Of a stretch of DNA of 9,238 nt, positions 1 through 6,653 are shown in pieces. The stretch's first letter is position 1, and every line of letters starts with the position of its first letter. The stretch spans positions 1 to 9,238 of the forward strand of contig JAPZAN010000159.1 in the NCBI GenBank assembly GCA_027460605.1. Reading direction: 5' to 3'. Made by a program: the position numbers and the translations under genes. The notes beneath the pieces were generated by a model. It ran no database searches. It worked only from the letters and a program-made list of their open reading frames with translations, and was not told the origin of the DNA. The stretch comes from Candidatus Methanoperedens sp. (lineage in GTDB: Archaea; Halobacteriota; Methanosarcinia; Methanosarcinales; Methanoperedenaceae).

Positions 1-8
1 GTAAACCT

Positions 9-401
9 ATGACGGAAGCTTCCTTACCATCCGACTGGATGAGCATAGCAAGGAAAGATTGGAACCGCATGCATCACATGCTCGATTACGATGACGTGGA
101 AGCATCGGCTGTATTTCTTCAACAGTCTTTGGAAAAATATATCAAAGCTTTTCTTTTACAGCATGGATGGAAATTGAGGAAAATCCATGAACTTGATGCT
201 TTACTGGACGATGCTGCCAAATACAATCATGAGCTTGAAAATTATCGGGACTTATGCGAGCGGGTGTCAGGGTACTATTTCGCTGAAAGATATCCGCCTC
301 TTGGAACATTTGATATTCGGTCTGAGGATATCAAAAAGCATCTGAGCGAAGCTAAGAAATTTGTTAAAGCTATGTTTCCTTATGAGAAGTTAAAGGAGTA
401 A
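9..401 (+). CDS. HEPN domain protein, putative toxin of a HEPN-MNT (type VII-like) pair
   Basis: Small all-helical protein of 130 residues with the look of the HEPN family (PF05168 type). Characteristic stretches are FLQQSLEKYIKAFLL (36-50), RKIHEL (57-62) and YYFAERYPP (89-97), which match the usual helix, K/R-xxH-(D/E)L and (A)RYP signatures. In the known HepT/MntA systems the HEPN protein is an RNase toxin silenced when the partner nucleotidyltransferase adds AMP to it. An R-x6-H spacing exists at residues 104-111, but I cannot say it is the catalytic RX4-6H motif, so activity is uncertain. The MNT gene starts 12 bp downstream on the same strand, which supports a two-gene operon. The chosen ATG is only 8 bases from the window edge, so its ribosome site is invisible. 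An in-frame ATG at 39 could serve instead and would keep the whole conserved region. Family assignment is firm; the toxin role is inferred. Confidence 0.82.
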   Translation: MTEASLPSDWMSIARKDWNRMHHMLDYDDVEASAVFLQQSLEKYIKAFLLQHGWKLRKIHELDALLDDAAKYNHELENYRDLCERVSGYYFAERYPPLGTFDIRSEDIKKHLSEAKKFVKAMFPYEKLKE

Positions 402-413
402 ACAAATAATTTT

Positions 414-731
414 ATGCAGCCCATAACCGACGATATAATTCAAGAAATAAAGAGTCGTATCGTTAATGCAGTTCATCCTGAAAAGATAATCCTTTTTGGC
501 TCATGCGTTTATGGAACGCCGACGAAAGATAGCGACCTGGATTTATTGGTGATAATGCCATCAGATGAACCAATGCATAAAAGAGTGCTGCAAATAAGGA
601 AGTTGCTTCGTGATATAAGAATTCCTAAAGATATTATTGTTTATACACCACAGGAAGTCGATAAATGGAAAAATGTATCTGCGGCGTTTATCACATCGAT
701 TATGAAAACGGGGAAGGTCATTTATGGATGA
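414..731 (+). CDS. MNT-type minimal nucleotidyltransferase, putative antitoxin
   Basis: A 105-residue nucleotidyltransferase of the polymerase-beta superfamily, the length expected for minimal MNT proteins. The catalytic pattern GSX10DXD is present: G29-S30, then D41 and D43 in KDSDLDLLVIM. A third carboxylate is probably D73 in KDIIVYTP. All metal-binding residues are therefore in place and the enzyme should be active. Members paired with HEPN proteins transfer AMP to the toxin; that role here is inferred from the upstream HEPN gene 12 bp away. AAGGAG at 393-398, inside the end of the HEPN gene, is the only visible ribosome site. Its roughly 15-base spacing to the ATG is long. The gene ends in ATGGATGA, so another reading frame opens at 725 before this one stops. 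Confidence 0.88.
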   Translation: MQPITDDIIQEIKSRIVNAVHPEKIILFGSCVYGTPTKDSDLDLLVIMPSDEPMHKRVLQIRKLLRDIRIPKDIIVYTPQEVDKWKNVSAAFITSIMKTGKVIYG

Positions 732-763
732 ATTTAAGATAATATCTTCAATTGTAAATGCAA

Positions 764-794
764 AACCGCAGATAAACGCAGATGAACGCAGATA
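764..794 (+). repeat. Left copy of a 31-bp inverted repeat (CGCAGAT units) bracketing the helicase gene
   Basis: AACCGCAGATAAA is followed by CGCAGATGAA and CGCAGATA, giving three CGCAGAT cores spaced exactly 10 bp apart. The reverse complement of 3528-3558 matches this copy at 29 of 31 positions. The two differences are reciprocal: the GATAAA and GATGAA units are swapped. Similar CGCAGAT/ATCTGCG repeats are, to my recollection, scattered between genes in many environmental genomes. Confidence 0.85.
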
Positions 795-807
795 CGTGGA
801 TAGGGTT

Positions 808-819
808 GAAGTATATTCT
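808..819 (+). promoter_or_regulatory. Candidate TATA-type promoter of the helicase gene
   Basis: GAAGTATATTCT lies about 45-55 bases before the helicase ATG. An archaeal transcript starting some 25 bases downstream of the TATA element would have a short leader holding the ribosome site at 853. It lies inside the repeat-bracketed unit, so the gene could carry its own promoter. The call rests on sequence resemblance only. Confidence 0.28.
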
Positions 820-852
820 TTCTCACTTAGTAAATTAGTTATTAAATCTGAA

Positions 853-858
853 GGGTGG
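853..858 (+). promoter_or_regulatory. Ribosome binding site deciding the helicase start
   Basis: GGGTGG ends five bases before the ATG at 864. The longer frame would start at the GTG at 855, which lies inside this ribosome site and is therefore unlikely. The ATG at 864 is preferred. Confidence 0.5.
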
Positions 859-863
859 TACGT

Positions 864-3506
864 ATGCTAGAGAAAGATGAAATTGATCAAATTATCTCAG
901 AATTTAAATCAAAAATTGAAAATCGACCAGAAAAAGTAATTTATAAGAAGTATAGAACTTTTCTGAAAGAATTTGAGATGAAAAATAGGAATTTCGAAAA
1001 ACTCGAGTTGATCTTAAAACGTTTGAAAAAACAAAAAATTATTCCTTGTTCTAAGGAAAATGGGGAATTGATTGAATTAAAACATTCATGGGACTTGACT
1101 GAAATTCCGCTTGATGAAACAATATATTTCAAATTAAAAGACTTAAACAATCCAAATGAGGGCAAATTGGAATCGATTATAAATGATGCGGAAGCGGGTT
1201 CAATAATTGATAAAGAAACAACAGATATCAACAGCAAATCAAAAATGTCTGTACCTTATGCAGGAAGGATAGAAGTTGTCAATGGTAATAATCCCAGAAG
1301 TCTATACAAACATCAAGAAGAAGCTGTACAACAATTAGATAAAAAAATCATTAAAACAAATAAATATCCATTTGCTGGATTATTAGTTCTTCCAACGGGT
1401 GGTGGTAAAACTCTTACAGCAGTTCAATGGCTTTTGAGAAATTATATCGATAACAATAAAAAAATTCTTTGGATAGCTCATCGACATGAGTTATTGGAGC
1501 AAGCTTTAGAAACATTTAAAAAAAATGCTTATTCTAATATATTGAAAAATAAAAAATCATTTAATTATCGAATAATTTCAGGTTTGTCTTCACACGACAA
1601 ACCAGTTAATATCAAAGCCAATGATGATATTATTGTTGCAAGCAAAGATAGTTTAAATTCAGGATTGGAATATCTATTGCGTAATTGGATTAAAAATAAT
1701 GATGATGAGTTGTTTTTAGTAATTGATGAAGCCCATCATGCCACAGCAAAAACTTATAGAAGATTAATAAATTCATTAAAAAATAATGTAAATGAGTTCA
1801 GAATGTTAGGGCTTACCGCTACTCCTTTCAGGACGGCTGAAAATGAAAATGGACTTTTAGAGAAGGTATTTCCCGATGATATCATTTATAAAGTAGATTT
1901 AAGAACATTAATAGGTAGAGGAATTTTATCCGAACCAATTTTTAAGGAAATTAAAACTAATATTGATTTAACAAAAGATTTGTCTGATAGCGATCTCAAA
2001 AAAATTTCCAAATTTGATTTTAATATTGATATATTAGGGAAAGAGACTGCTAAAACGATTGCGGAAAATAAGACACGCAATAATAGAATTGTAGATCATT
2101 TTTTTAATTATGAAAAAGAGTACAAGCAAACATTAATTTTTGCATTGAATGTAGACAATGCTATTGCTTTAAATGCACTTTTTAGAGAAAAGGGAATTGA
2201 AAGTGATTATGTTGTTTCCACGATTCACGATGCAGTAACAGGTGTTACAATTTCTGCAAAACAAAATAAAGATAAAATTGAAAGATTTAGAAAAGGTGAT
2301 TTAAAAGTTCTAATCAATGTAAATATATTAACCGAAGGGACTGATTTACCCCGTGTTCAAACGGTTTTTCTCACACGTCCTACTATTTCTCCAGTTTTAA
2401 TGACACAAATGATAGGTCGGGGATTAAGGGGTGAAAAAGCAGGTGGTACAAAATATGCTTACATAGTTAGTTTTATTGATGATTGGAAGGATAAAATTGC
2501 CTGGGTAAATCCAGAAAAATTATTTATTGAAGAAAATGTTGATTTTAATGATGACACTCCAGAGACTGAGAAGAGATTTATCCGCTTGATTTCTATTGAG
2601 AAATTAGAAGAGTTTGCTAAGATAATGGATAAATCCATAGACACAGATGACTTAAAAAAGCTTGATTTTATTGAAAGGCTACCTGTTGGTTTGTATTCCT
2701 TCTCACTATTGAAATCCTCAGATAAGGAAGAGGAAAATCAAAAGAATTGTGAAATCTTGGTTTACGATAATATTAAAAAAGCTTATTCTGATTTTATTAA
2801 TGAATTGCCTGAATTCTTTAAAATTAATAACCTAAAAGATAAAGAAATACTAAACGAAAATGAATTAGTTCAGTTATGCAAAATAATTGAAGATGAATAT
2901 TTTTATGGGTGTGAAAAACTCCCAGGCTATAGAATTGAGGATATTAAAGATGTTTTACGATATTATGCACTTTATGAAAATTTACCACAATTTATTGAAT
3001 TTAAAGATAGAGAAAAATTTGATATAACAAATATTGCAGATAATATTTATAAAAAAGACCTTGGTGAACGGGCAAGGAAAGAATATTTAATGGAACTTTG
3101 GGAAAAAGAACAAAACCAATGGAAAGCGTTTTTTGGTTTTGACCAGAAATATTTCATAAATGAAGTTTATCTGGCATTACAAAAGCAATCATTCCCCGAA
3201 CCGTTTGAAAAATCAACAGCCGAGCCAACAGATACAAAAGAACAAAGAGAGCTTGAAAAATTATCGATGTCTGAATTAAGAGAGAAATTTCCTCTCTATT
3301 GGAGAAAATTACGAGATACCGTTTTTGAAAATAATAAAGATGAAAATGGATTTTACACATGTGCAATAAGCGGTGAAAAAAGTAAGAGTAAACTCAATTT
3401 TCAAATTGACCATATAAAACCCCTGTCAAAAGGTGGATTAACAACTTTAGAAAATTTACAGATTTTAACAAGAAAAGAAAATGCAATAAAAGGTGACCAA
3501 CTATAA
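864..3506 (+). CDS. SF2 DEAD/DEAH-box helicase with C-terminal HNH nuclease domain, putative defence protein
   Basis: An 880-residue protein with three parts (residues from the ATG at 864). The first is a Lys/Glu-rich helical N-terminal region (about 1-140) with no recognised domain. The second is an SF2 helicase core: YKHQEEAV (about 148), Walker A LPTGGGKT (176-183), motif Ia WIAHRHELLEQA (203), DEAH (288-291), LTATP (317-321), motif V ILTEGTDLP (488-496) and motif VI QMIGRGLRG (515-523). After about 280 mostly helical residues comes an HNH domain with CAISG near 833, IDHIKPLSKGG (848-858), ENLQIL (863-868) and RKENAIKGD (870-878). ATP-driven translocation and DNA cleavage are implied by the families. 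A role in defence is inferred from this architecture and the toxin-antitoxin neighbours. Base composition is very AT-rich: hand-counted 60-base lines give about 25-32% GC, against 47-55% in gyrA. Inverted repeats flank it. It matches no named system that I can assign confidently. Confidence 0.88.
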   Translation: MLEKDEIDQIISEFKSKIENRPEKVIYKKYRTFLKEFEMKNRNFEKLELILKRLKKQKIIPCSKENGELIELKHSWDLTEIPLDETIYFKLKDLNNPNEGKLESIINDAEAGSIIDKETTDINSKSKMSVPYAGRIEVVNGNNPRSLYKHQEEAVQQLDKKIIKTNKYPFAGLLVLPTGGGKTLTAVQWLLRNYIDNNKKILWIAHRHELLEQALETFKKNAYSNILKNKKSFNYRIISGLSSHDKPVNIKANDDIIVASKDSLNSGLEYLLRNWIKNNDDELFLVIDEAHHATAKTYRRLINSLKNNVNEFRMLGLTATPFRTAENENGLLEKVFPDDIIYKVDLRTLIGRGILSEPIFKEIKTNIDLTKDLSDSDLKKISKFDFNIDILGKETAKTIAENKTRNNRIVDHFFNYEKEYKQTLIFALNVDNAIALNALFREKGIESDYVVSTIHDAVTGVTISAKQNKDKIERFRKGDLKVLINVNILTEGTDLPRVQTVFLTRPTISPVLMTQMIGRGLRGEKAGGTKYAYIVSFIDDWKDKIAWVNPEKLFIEENVDFNDDTPETEKRFIRLISIEKLEEFAKIMDKSIDTDDLKKLDFIERLPVGLYSFSLLKSSDKEEENQKNCEILVYDNIKKAYSDFINELPEFFKINNLKDKEILNENELVQLCKIIEDEYFYGCEKLPGYRIEDIKDVLRYYALYENLPQFIEFKDREKFDITNIADNIYKKDLGERARKEYLMELWEKEQNQWKAFFGFDQKYFINEVYLALQKQSFPEPFEKSTAEPTDTKEQRELEKLSMSELREKFPLYWRKLRDTVFENNKDENGFYTCAISGEKSKSKLNFQIDHIKPLSKGGLTTLENLQILTRKENAIKGDQL

Positions 3507-3527
3507 AGAACAAATTAATTTTGGAAA

Positions 3528-3558
3528 TATCTGCGTTTATCTGCGTTCATCTGCGGTT
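3528..3558 (-). repeat. Right copy of the inverted CGCAGAT repeat
   Basis: On the + strand it reads ATCTGCGTTTATCTGCG and so on to CTGCGGTT. Its reverse complement matches 764-794 at 29 of 31 positions. It begins 22 bases after the helicase stop codon. With the left copy it encloses the helicase, its ribosome site and its candidate promoter as a unit of about 2.8 kb. No target-site duplication is evident outside the two copies. Confidence 0.85.
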
Positions 3559-3579
3559 AAATGAATTGAAGTATTCCTC

Positions 3580-3585
3580 TTTTTT
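3580..3585 (+). terminator. Candidate oligo-T terminator after the helicase gene
   Basis: A run of six T in CTCTTTTTTAATAG, about 75 bases after the helicase stop and just outside the right repeat. Archaeal transcription commonly ends at such T runs without a hairpin. No stable stem precedes it. Confidence 0.3.
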
Positions 3586-3611
3586 AATAGCATCCAGAAT
3601 TTGGGCTGAGA

Positions 3612-3618
3612 TTATAAA
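3612..3618 (+). promoter_or_regulatory. Candidate TATA box for the second MNT gene
   Basis: TTATAAA lies about 90 bases before the MNT start, in the 200-base stretch between helicase and MNT. Apart from the repeat and T run, that stretch shows nothing else I can name. The match is short and could be chance in AT-rich DNA. Confidence 0.2.
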
Positions 3619-3709
3619 GAAAATCTTTACTTTAGAGAATAACGGCAATAAGGCGCTCTTCAATGGCGGGGATGGATAAAAATATTGCACAAAAGGCGAG
3701 ATGACCATC

Positions 3710-4108
3710 ATGCTAAACATCACACAAATTTCAAAAGATAAAAAAATTCAGGACGCATTCACCGATATCATCCAGAGCATAATAAGCAACTATGCTCCAC
3801 AGAAAATTGTGCTTTTTGGTTCCTATGCAAGAGGAGAAGCGCATGAAGGCAGCGACATAGACCTCATGTTAATCAAAGAAACCTCAAAAAGGTTCATTGA
3901 TAGAATTGCAGACGTAATCAAGCTGAATAAAACTCTCCTTACGCTTGAACCTATGGTGTATTCTCCTTTAGAGCTTGAAAAAATGAAAAAAGAAAAAAGG
4001 GATTTCATAATGACCATTGAAGAAGAAGGAATTGAAATATATGATGCGCGAAGCACAATGATGGTTGATTCAAATAGAAATCATTTAATTTATAATAATT
4101 TGAGCTGA
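3710..4108 (+). CDS. MNT-type nucleotidyltransferase without an adjacent HEPN partner
   Basis: A polymerase-beta-type nucleotidyltransferase of 132 residues. GSX10DXD is intact: G37-S38, then D49 and D51 in GSDIDLMLI, preceded by the typical KIVLFGSYARG. The position of the usual third Asp appears to be Glu (E80 in LEPMVYSP), which may weaken or alter metal binding. The start is placed at the ATG at 3710 because AGGCGAG (3694-3700) then has a normal nine-base spacing; the in-frame ATG at 3701 would abut it. The last 20 or so residues (after EIYDA) extend past the usual end of such proteins. MNT proteins normally pair with a HEPN toxin, but none lies beside this one. The upstream neighbour is the repeat-bracketed helicase and the downstream neighbour is gyrA, 4 bp away. 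It is either an orphan antitoxin or a stand-alone enzyme. Confidence 0.86.
   Translation: MLNITQISKDKKIQDAFTDIIQSIISNYAPQKIVLFGSYARGEAHEGSDIDLMLIKETSKRFIDRIADVIKLNKTLLTLEPMVYSPLELEKMKKEKRDFIMTIEEEGIEIYDARSTMMVDSNRNHLIYNNLS
4089..4098 (+). promoter_or_regulatory. Candidate TATA element for gyrA within the MNT 3' end
   Basis: TTTATAATAA sits 15-24 bases before the gyrA ATG. Transcription about 25 bases downstream would start near the ATG and give an almost leaderless message. This would let gyrA be expressed independently of the MNT gene. It lies within MNT coding sequence, so it may be coincidental. Confidence 0.25.
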
Positions 4109-4112
4109 TACC

Positions 4113-6521
4113 ATGACCGACACAGAACCCAAAGAACCACAGCAGAAGCTCGTCGTAGAGAAAATTACCCCTGTCAACATCGAAGTTGAAATGAAACGCT
4201 CATACATCGACTACGCTATGAGTGTCATCGTGGGGCGCGCGCTTCCGGATGTCAGGGACGGCCTGAAACCCGTTCATCGCCGCATCCTGTATGCGATGAA
4301 CGAGCAAGGGATGACACACGATAAGCCTTACAAGAAATCAGCACGGATAGTGGGAGATGTTCTCGGTAAGTACCACCCGCACGGCGATATTGCTGTTTAC
4401 GATTCTCTCGTAAGGATGGTACAGGAGTTCTCGCTTCGTTATCCTCTCATTGATGGACAAGGCAACTTCGGCAGTATCGACGGCGACAGCGCAGCAGCGA
4501 TGCGATACACTGAAGTCAGGCTCGGGAAAATAGCGGATGAGATACTCGGGGACATCGACAAAGAAACCGTGGATTTCGTACCCAACTACGATGATTCATT
4601 AAAAGAGCCTTCAGTTCTTCCATGCAAGCTTCCCAACCTCCTCATCAACGGTTCGACAGGCATCGCGGTCGGCATGGCGACCAACATGCCGCCTCATAAT
4701 CTCGGGGAAGTGATTGACGGAATTAATATGGTCATAGATAATCCCGCTGTCGAATGGAACGAACTCATGACCGTAGTCAAAGGGCCTGATTTCCCTACAG
4801 CTGGGTTTATATACGGACGGCAGGGCATCCGGGATGCGTACTCGACAGGCCGCGGCTCAGTAAAGATGCGCGCCAGGGCAATAATCGAGGAAGTAAAGAA
4901 CAAGGAAACAATAATCGTTAATGAGCTCCCCTATCAGGTGAACAAGGCAAAATTGATAGAAGATATTGCAGGTCTTGTAAGGGACAAGAAAATCACGGGG
5001 ATAACCGACCTTCGTGATGAATCAGATAAGGACGGCATCCGCATCGTAATGGAGGTATCAAGACAGGCGCAGGCGAATATTATTTTGAACCAGCTATATT
5101 CGCACACGCAGCTTGAGACCACTTTTGGCGTTATCAACCTTGCACTTGTCGATGGGAGGCCAATTGTTCTTCCGTTAAAGGAAATAATCGTCCAGTATAT
5201 TTCACACAGGAAGAATGTAATAATAAGAAGAAGCCAGTTCGAGCTTAAAAAAGCACAGCAGCGTGCCCATATCCTCGAAGGTTTGATAATTGCACTTGAT
5301 AATATCGATGAAGTCATCAAGCTCATAAGAGCTTCAAAGACACCTGATGAAGCGCGTGACGGTCTTGTGGCTAAGTTCAGCCTGAGTGTTGAGCAGGCAA
5401 AAGCTATCCTCGACATGAGGCTTCAGCGGCTCACGGGTCTTGAGCGCGAGAAGATAGACGCTGAATACAGCGAGCTCCTAAAAACAATTGCATGGCTCAA
5501 GGAACTCCTGGCAAGTGAAATAAAAATACTTTCTGTCATAAAAACAGAACTTGCAGACCTCAAAGCCCGCTTTGCTGATAAAAGGCGGACAGAAATCATT
5601 GAAAGTACAGGCGACCTTGTCACAGAGGATCTCATTCCGAAAGAGGACGATGTCATCACAATCACGAACAGCGGCTATATCAAGCGCATCGCCGTGGATT
5701 CATATAAACAGCAGCGCCGCGGCGGAAAGGGTGTCATGGGCATGGAGACCAAGGAGGAGGATTTCGTAAGCGACCTCTTTATCGGCAATACTCATGATTA
5801 TCTCCTTTTCTTCACAGACAAAGGCAAGGTTTACTGGCTGAAAGTATATGGGATACCGGAAGCAGGGAGGCAGGCGCGCGGTACGGCTATCGTCAACCTG
5901 CTGCAACTTGAGCAGGGCGAGAAGATAAACGCGTACATACCCATCAGCAAGTTTGATGAAAAGCACTATCTTCTGATGGTCACAAAGAAAGGTACAGCTA
6001 AGAAGACTGCGCTCACTGATTTCTCAAATCCCAGGAAGACAGGCATCATCGCAATCTCGCTTGAAGACGGGGATAAACTTGTATCCGTGAAGCTTACGGA
6101 TGGGACAAAAGAAGCAGTTATCGGGACAAAACACGGGAAAGCGATTCGGTTCAACGAGAACGACGTGCGCGACATGGGACGTAGCGCATACGGAGTTCGG
6201 GGCGTAAGGCTGGTAGGCGAGGACGAGGTGGTGAGCATGGCAGTTGTGGAAGAAAGTACAACACTTCTCACAGTGACCGAGAACGGCTTCGGGAAGCGCA
6301 CAGAATTTGAGGAATACCGAACCAGCAACCGCGGAGGGCAGGGTGTGATTACCATCGACGTGAACGTGAGGAACGGGAACGTGGTGGATATCAGGAGCGT
6401 GCGCGAGGACGATGAGATAATGGTCACGACTTCGAACGGCATCATCATCCGCGTGCCTGGACACTTGCGAAGGAGGAAGAGAACGGGGAGGAGGCGGTGC
6501 AAGCAAAGCTTGAAGGCATAG
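4113..6521 (+). CDS. gyrA: DNA gyrase subunit A, with altered (frameshifted) C-terminal end
   Basis: GyrA forms the A2B2 gyrase with GyrB and introduces negative supercoils using ATP. The N-terminal breakage-reunion domain is complete: YIDYAMSVIVGRALPDVRDG (31-50), the QRDR HPHGDIAVYDSLVRM (88-102), and active-site R131-Y132 in AAAMRYTEVRL. The C-terminal propeller carries the GyrA box QRRGGKG (534-540), needed for DNA wrapping. The start is the ATG at 4113; the weak GAGCTGAT at 4102 overlaps the MNT stop. Ile93 replaces the residue equivalent to E. coli Ser83, while Asp97 (E. coli Asp87) is kept. The natural sequence ends at Pro782 (NGIIIRVP). The last 20 residues, GHLRRRKRTGRRRCKQSLKA, are out of frame: the final blade motif (GRxTQGV) is missing and the expected acidic tail is encoded in another frame up to 6550. 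Length is 802, about 30-40 less than expected from the pieces. Identity is certain; whether the 3' lesion is real or an assembly error cannot be told here. Confidence 0.97.
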   Translation: MTDTEPKEPQQKLVVEKITPVNIEVEMKRSYIDYAMSVIVGRALPDVRDGLKPVHRRILYAMNEQGMTHDKPYKKSARIVGDVLGKYHPHGDIAVYDSLVRMVQEFSLRYPLIDGQGNFGSIDGDSAAAMRYTEVRLGKIADEILGDIDKETVDFVPNYDDSLKEPSVLPCKLPNLLINGSTGIAVGMATNMPPHNLGEVIDGINMVIDNPAVEWNELMTVVKGPDFPTAGFIYGRQGIRDAYSTGRGSVKMRARAIIEEVKNKETIIVNELPYQVNKAKLIEDIAGLVRDKKITGITDLRDESDKDGIRIVMEVSRQAQANIILNQLYSHTQLETTFGVINLALVDGRPIVLPLKEIIVQYISHRKNVIIRRSQFELKKAQQRAHILEGLIIALDNIDEVIKLIRASKTPDEARDGLVAKFSLSVEQAKAILDMRLQRLTGLEREKIDAEYSELLKTIAWLKELLASEIKILSVIKTELADLKARFADKRRTEIIESTGDLVTEDLIPKEDDVITITNSGYIKRIAVDSYKQQRRGGKGVMGMETKEEDFVSDLFIGNTHDYLLFFTDKGKVYWLKVYGIPEAGRQARGTAIVNLLQLEQGEKINAYIPISKFDEKHYLLMVTKKGTAKKTALTDFSNPRKTGIIAISLEDGDKLVSVKLTDGTKEAVIGTKHGKAIRFNENDVRDMGRSAYGVRGVRLVGEDEVVSMAVVEESTTLLTVTENGFGKRTEFEEYRTSNRGGQGVITIDVNVRNGNVVDIRSVREDDEIMVTTSNGIIIRVPGHLRRRKRTGRRRCKQSLKA

Positions 6522-6550
6522 TGACATCTGGTGAAGAGAAGGAAGCTTGA
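6461..6550 (+). pseudogene. Displaced original gyrA C-terminal tail, now out of frame
   Basis: In the frame whose codons start at 6461 the sequence reads TLAKEEENGEEAVQAKLEG and on to GEEKEA, then TGA at 6548-6550. This is an acidic Glu-rich tail of the kind found at GyrA C-termini. The overlapping gyrA frame gives only an Arg/Lys-rich run. The frame offset shows that the missing piece is 3n+1 bases long. By comparison with the family, about 20-25 codons between IIIRVP and this tail are absent, with the junction near 6456-6462. Confidence 0.75.
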
Positions 6551-6653
6551 CGGAAATTAGAAATATAATAATGCTGCAAGTATACAAGTTCGGAAATAGT
6601 CAATATTGCTTATTTGGGGATTTTGCGAAATTCCGAATAGATGAGGTTATTAT

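Larger units (their letters stand above)
725..868 (+). other. Short open frame starting inside the MNT stop and running through the repeat; possible remnant of a third operon gene
   Basis: A 47-codon frame begins at the ATG in ATGGATGA, a 7-base overlap with the MNT gene that is typical of coupled operon genes. Its first residues, MDEFKIISSIVNA, precede the repeat. The next part (KPQINADERRY) is simply the translation of the CGCAGAT repeat. The rest overlaps the helicase ribosome site and its first codons. It may be the start of a gene cut off when the repeat and helicase unit arrived. It may equally be chance. No family is recognised. Confidence 0.22.

Noticed and set aside
855..863. GTG start three codons upstream for the helicase
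   Set aside because: It overlaps the GGGTGG ribosome site that fits the ATG at 864.
3508..3679. Open frame through the right repeat (translating as ISAFICVHLR and onwards)
   Set aside because: It has no ATG start, is largely translated repeat, and the remainder matches nothing I recognise.
4934..6587. Long minus-strand open frames opposite gyrA (up to 187 codons)
   Set aside because: They are antisense shadows of the well-supported gyrA frame, with no recognisable domains and no ribosome sites of note.
6589..6637. TTCGGAA and TTCCGAA inverted repeat upstream of the beta-protein gene
   Set aside because: It has only seven paired bases with a spacer of about 35; too weak to call an operator or hairpin, though a regulator site is possible.
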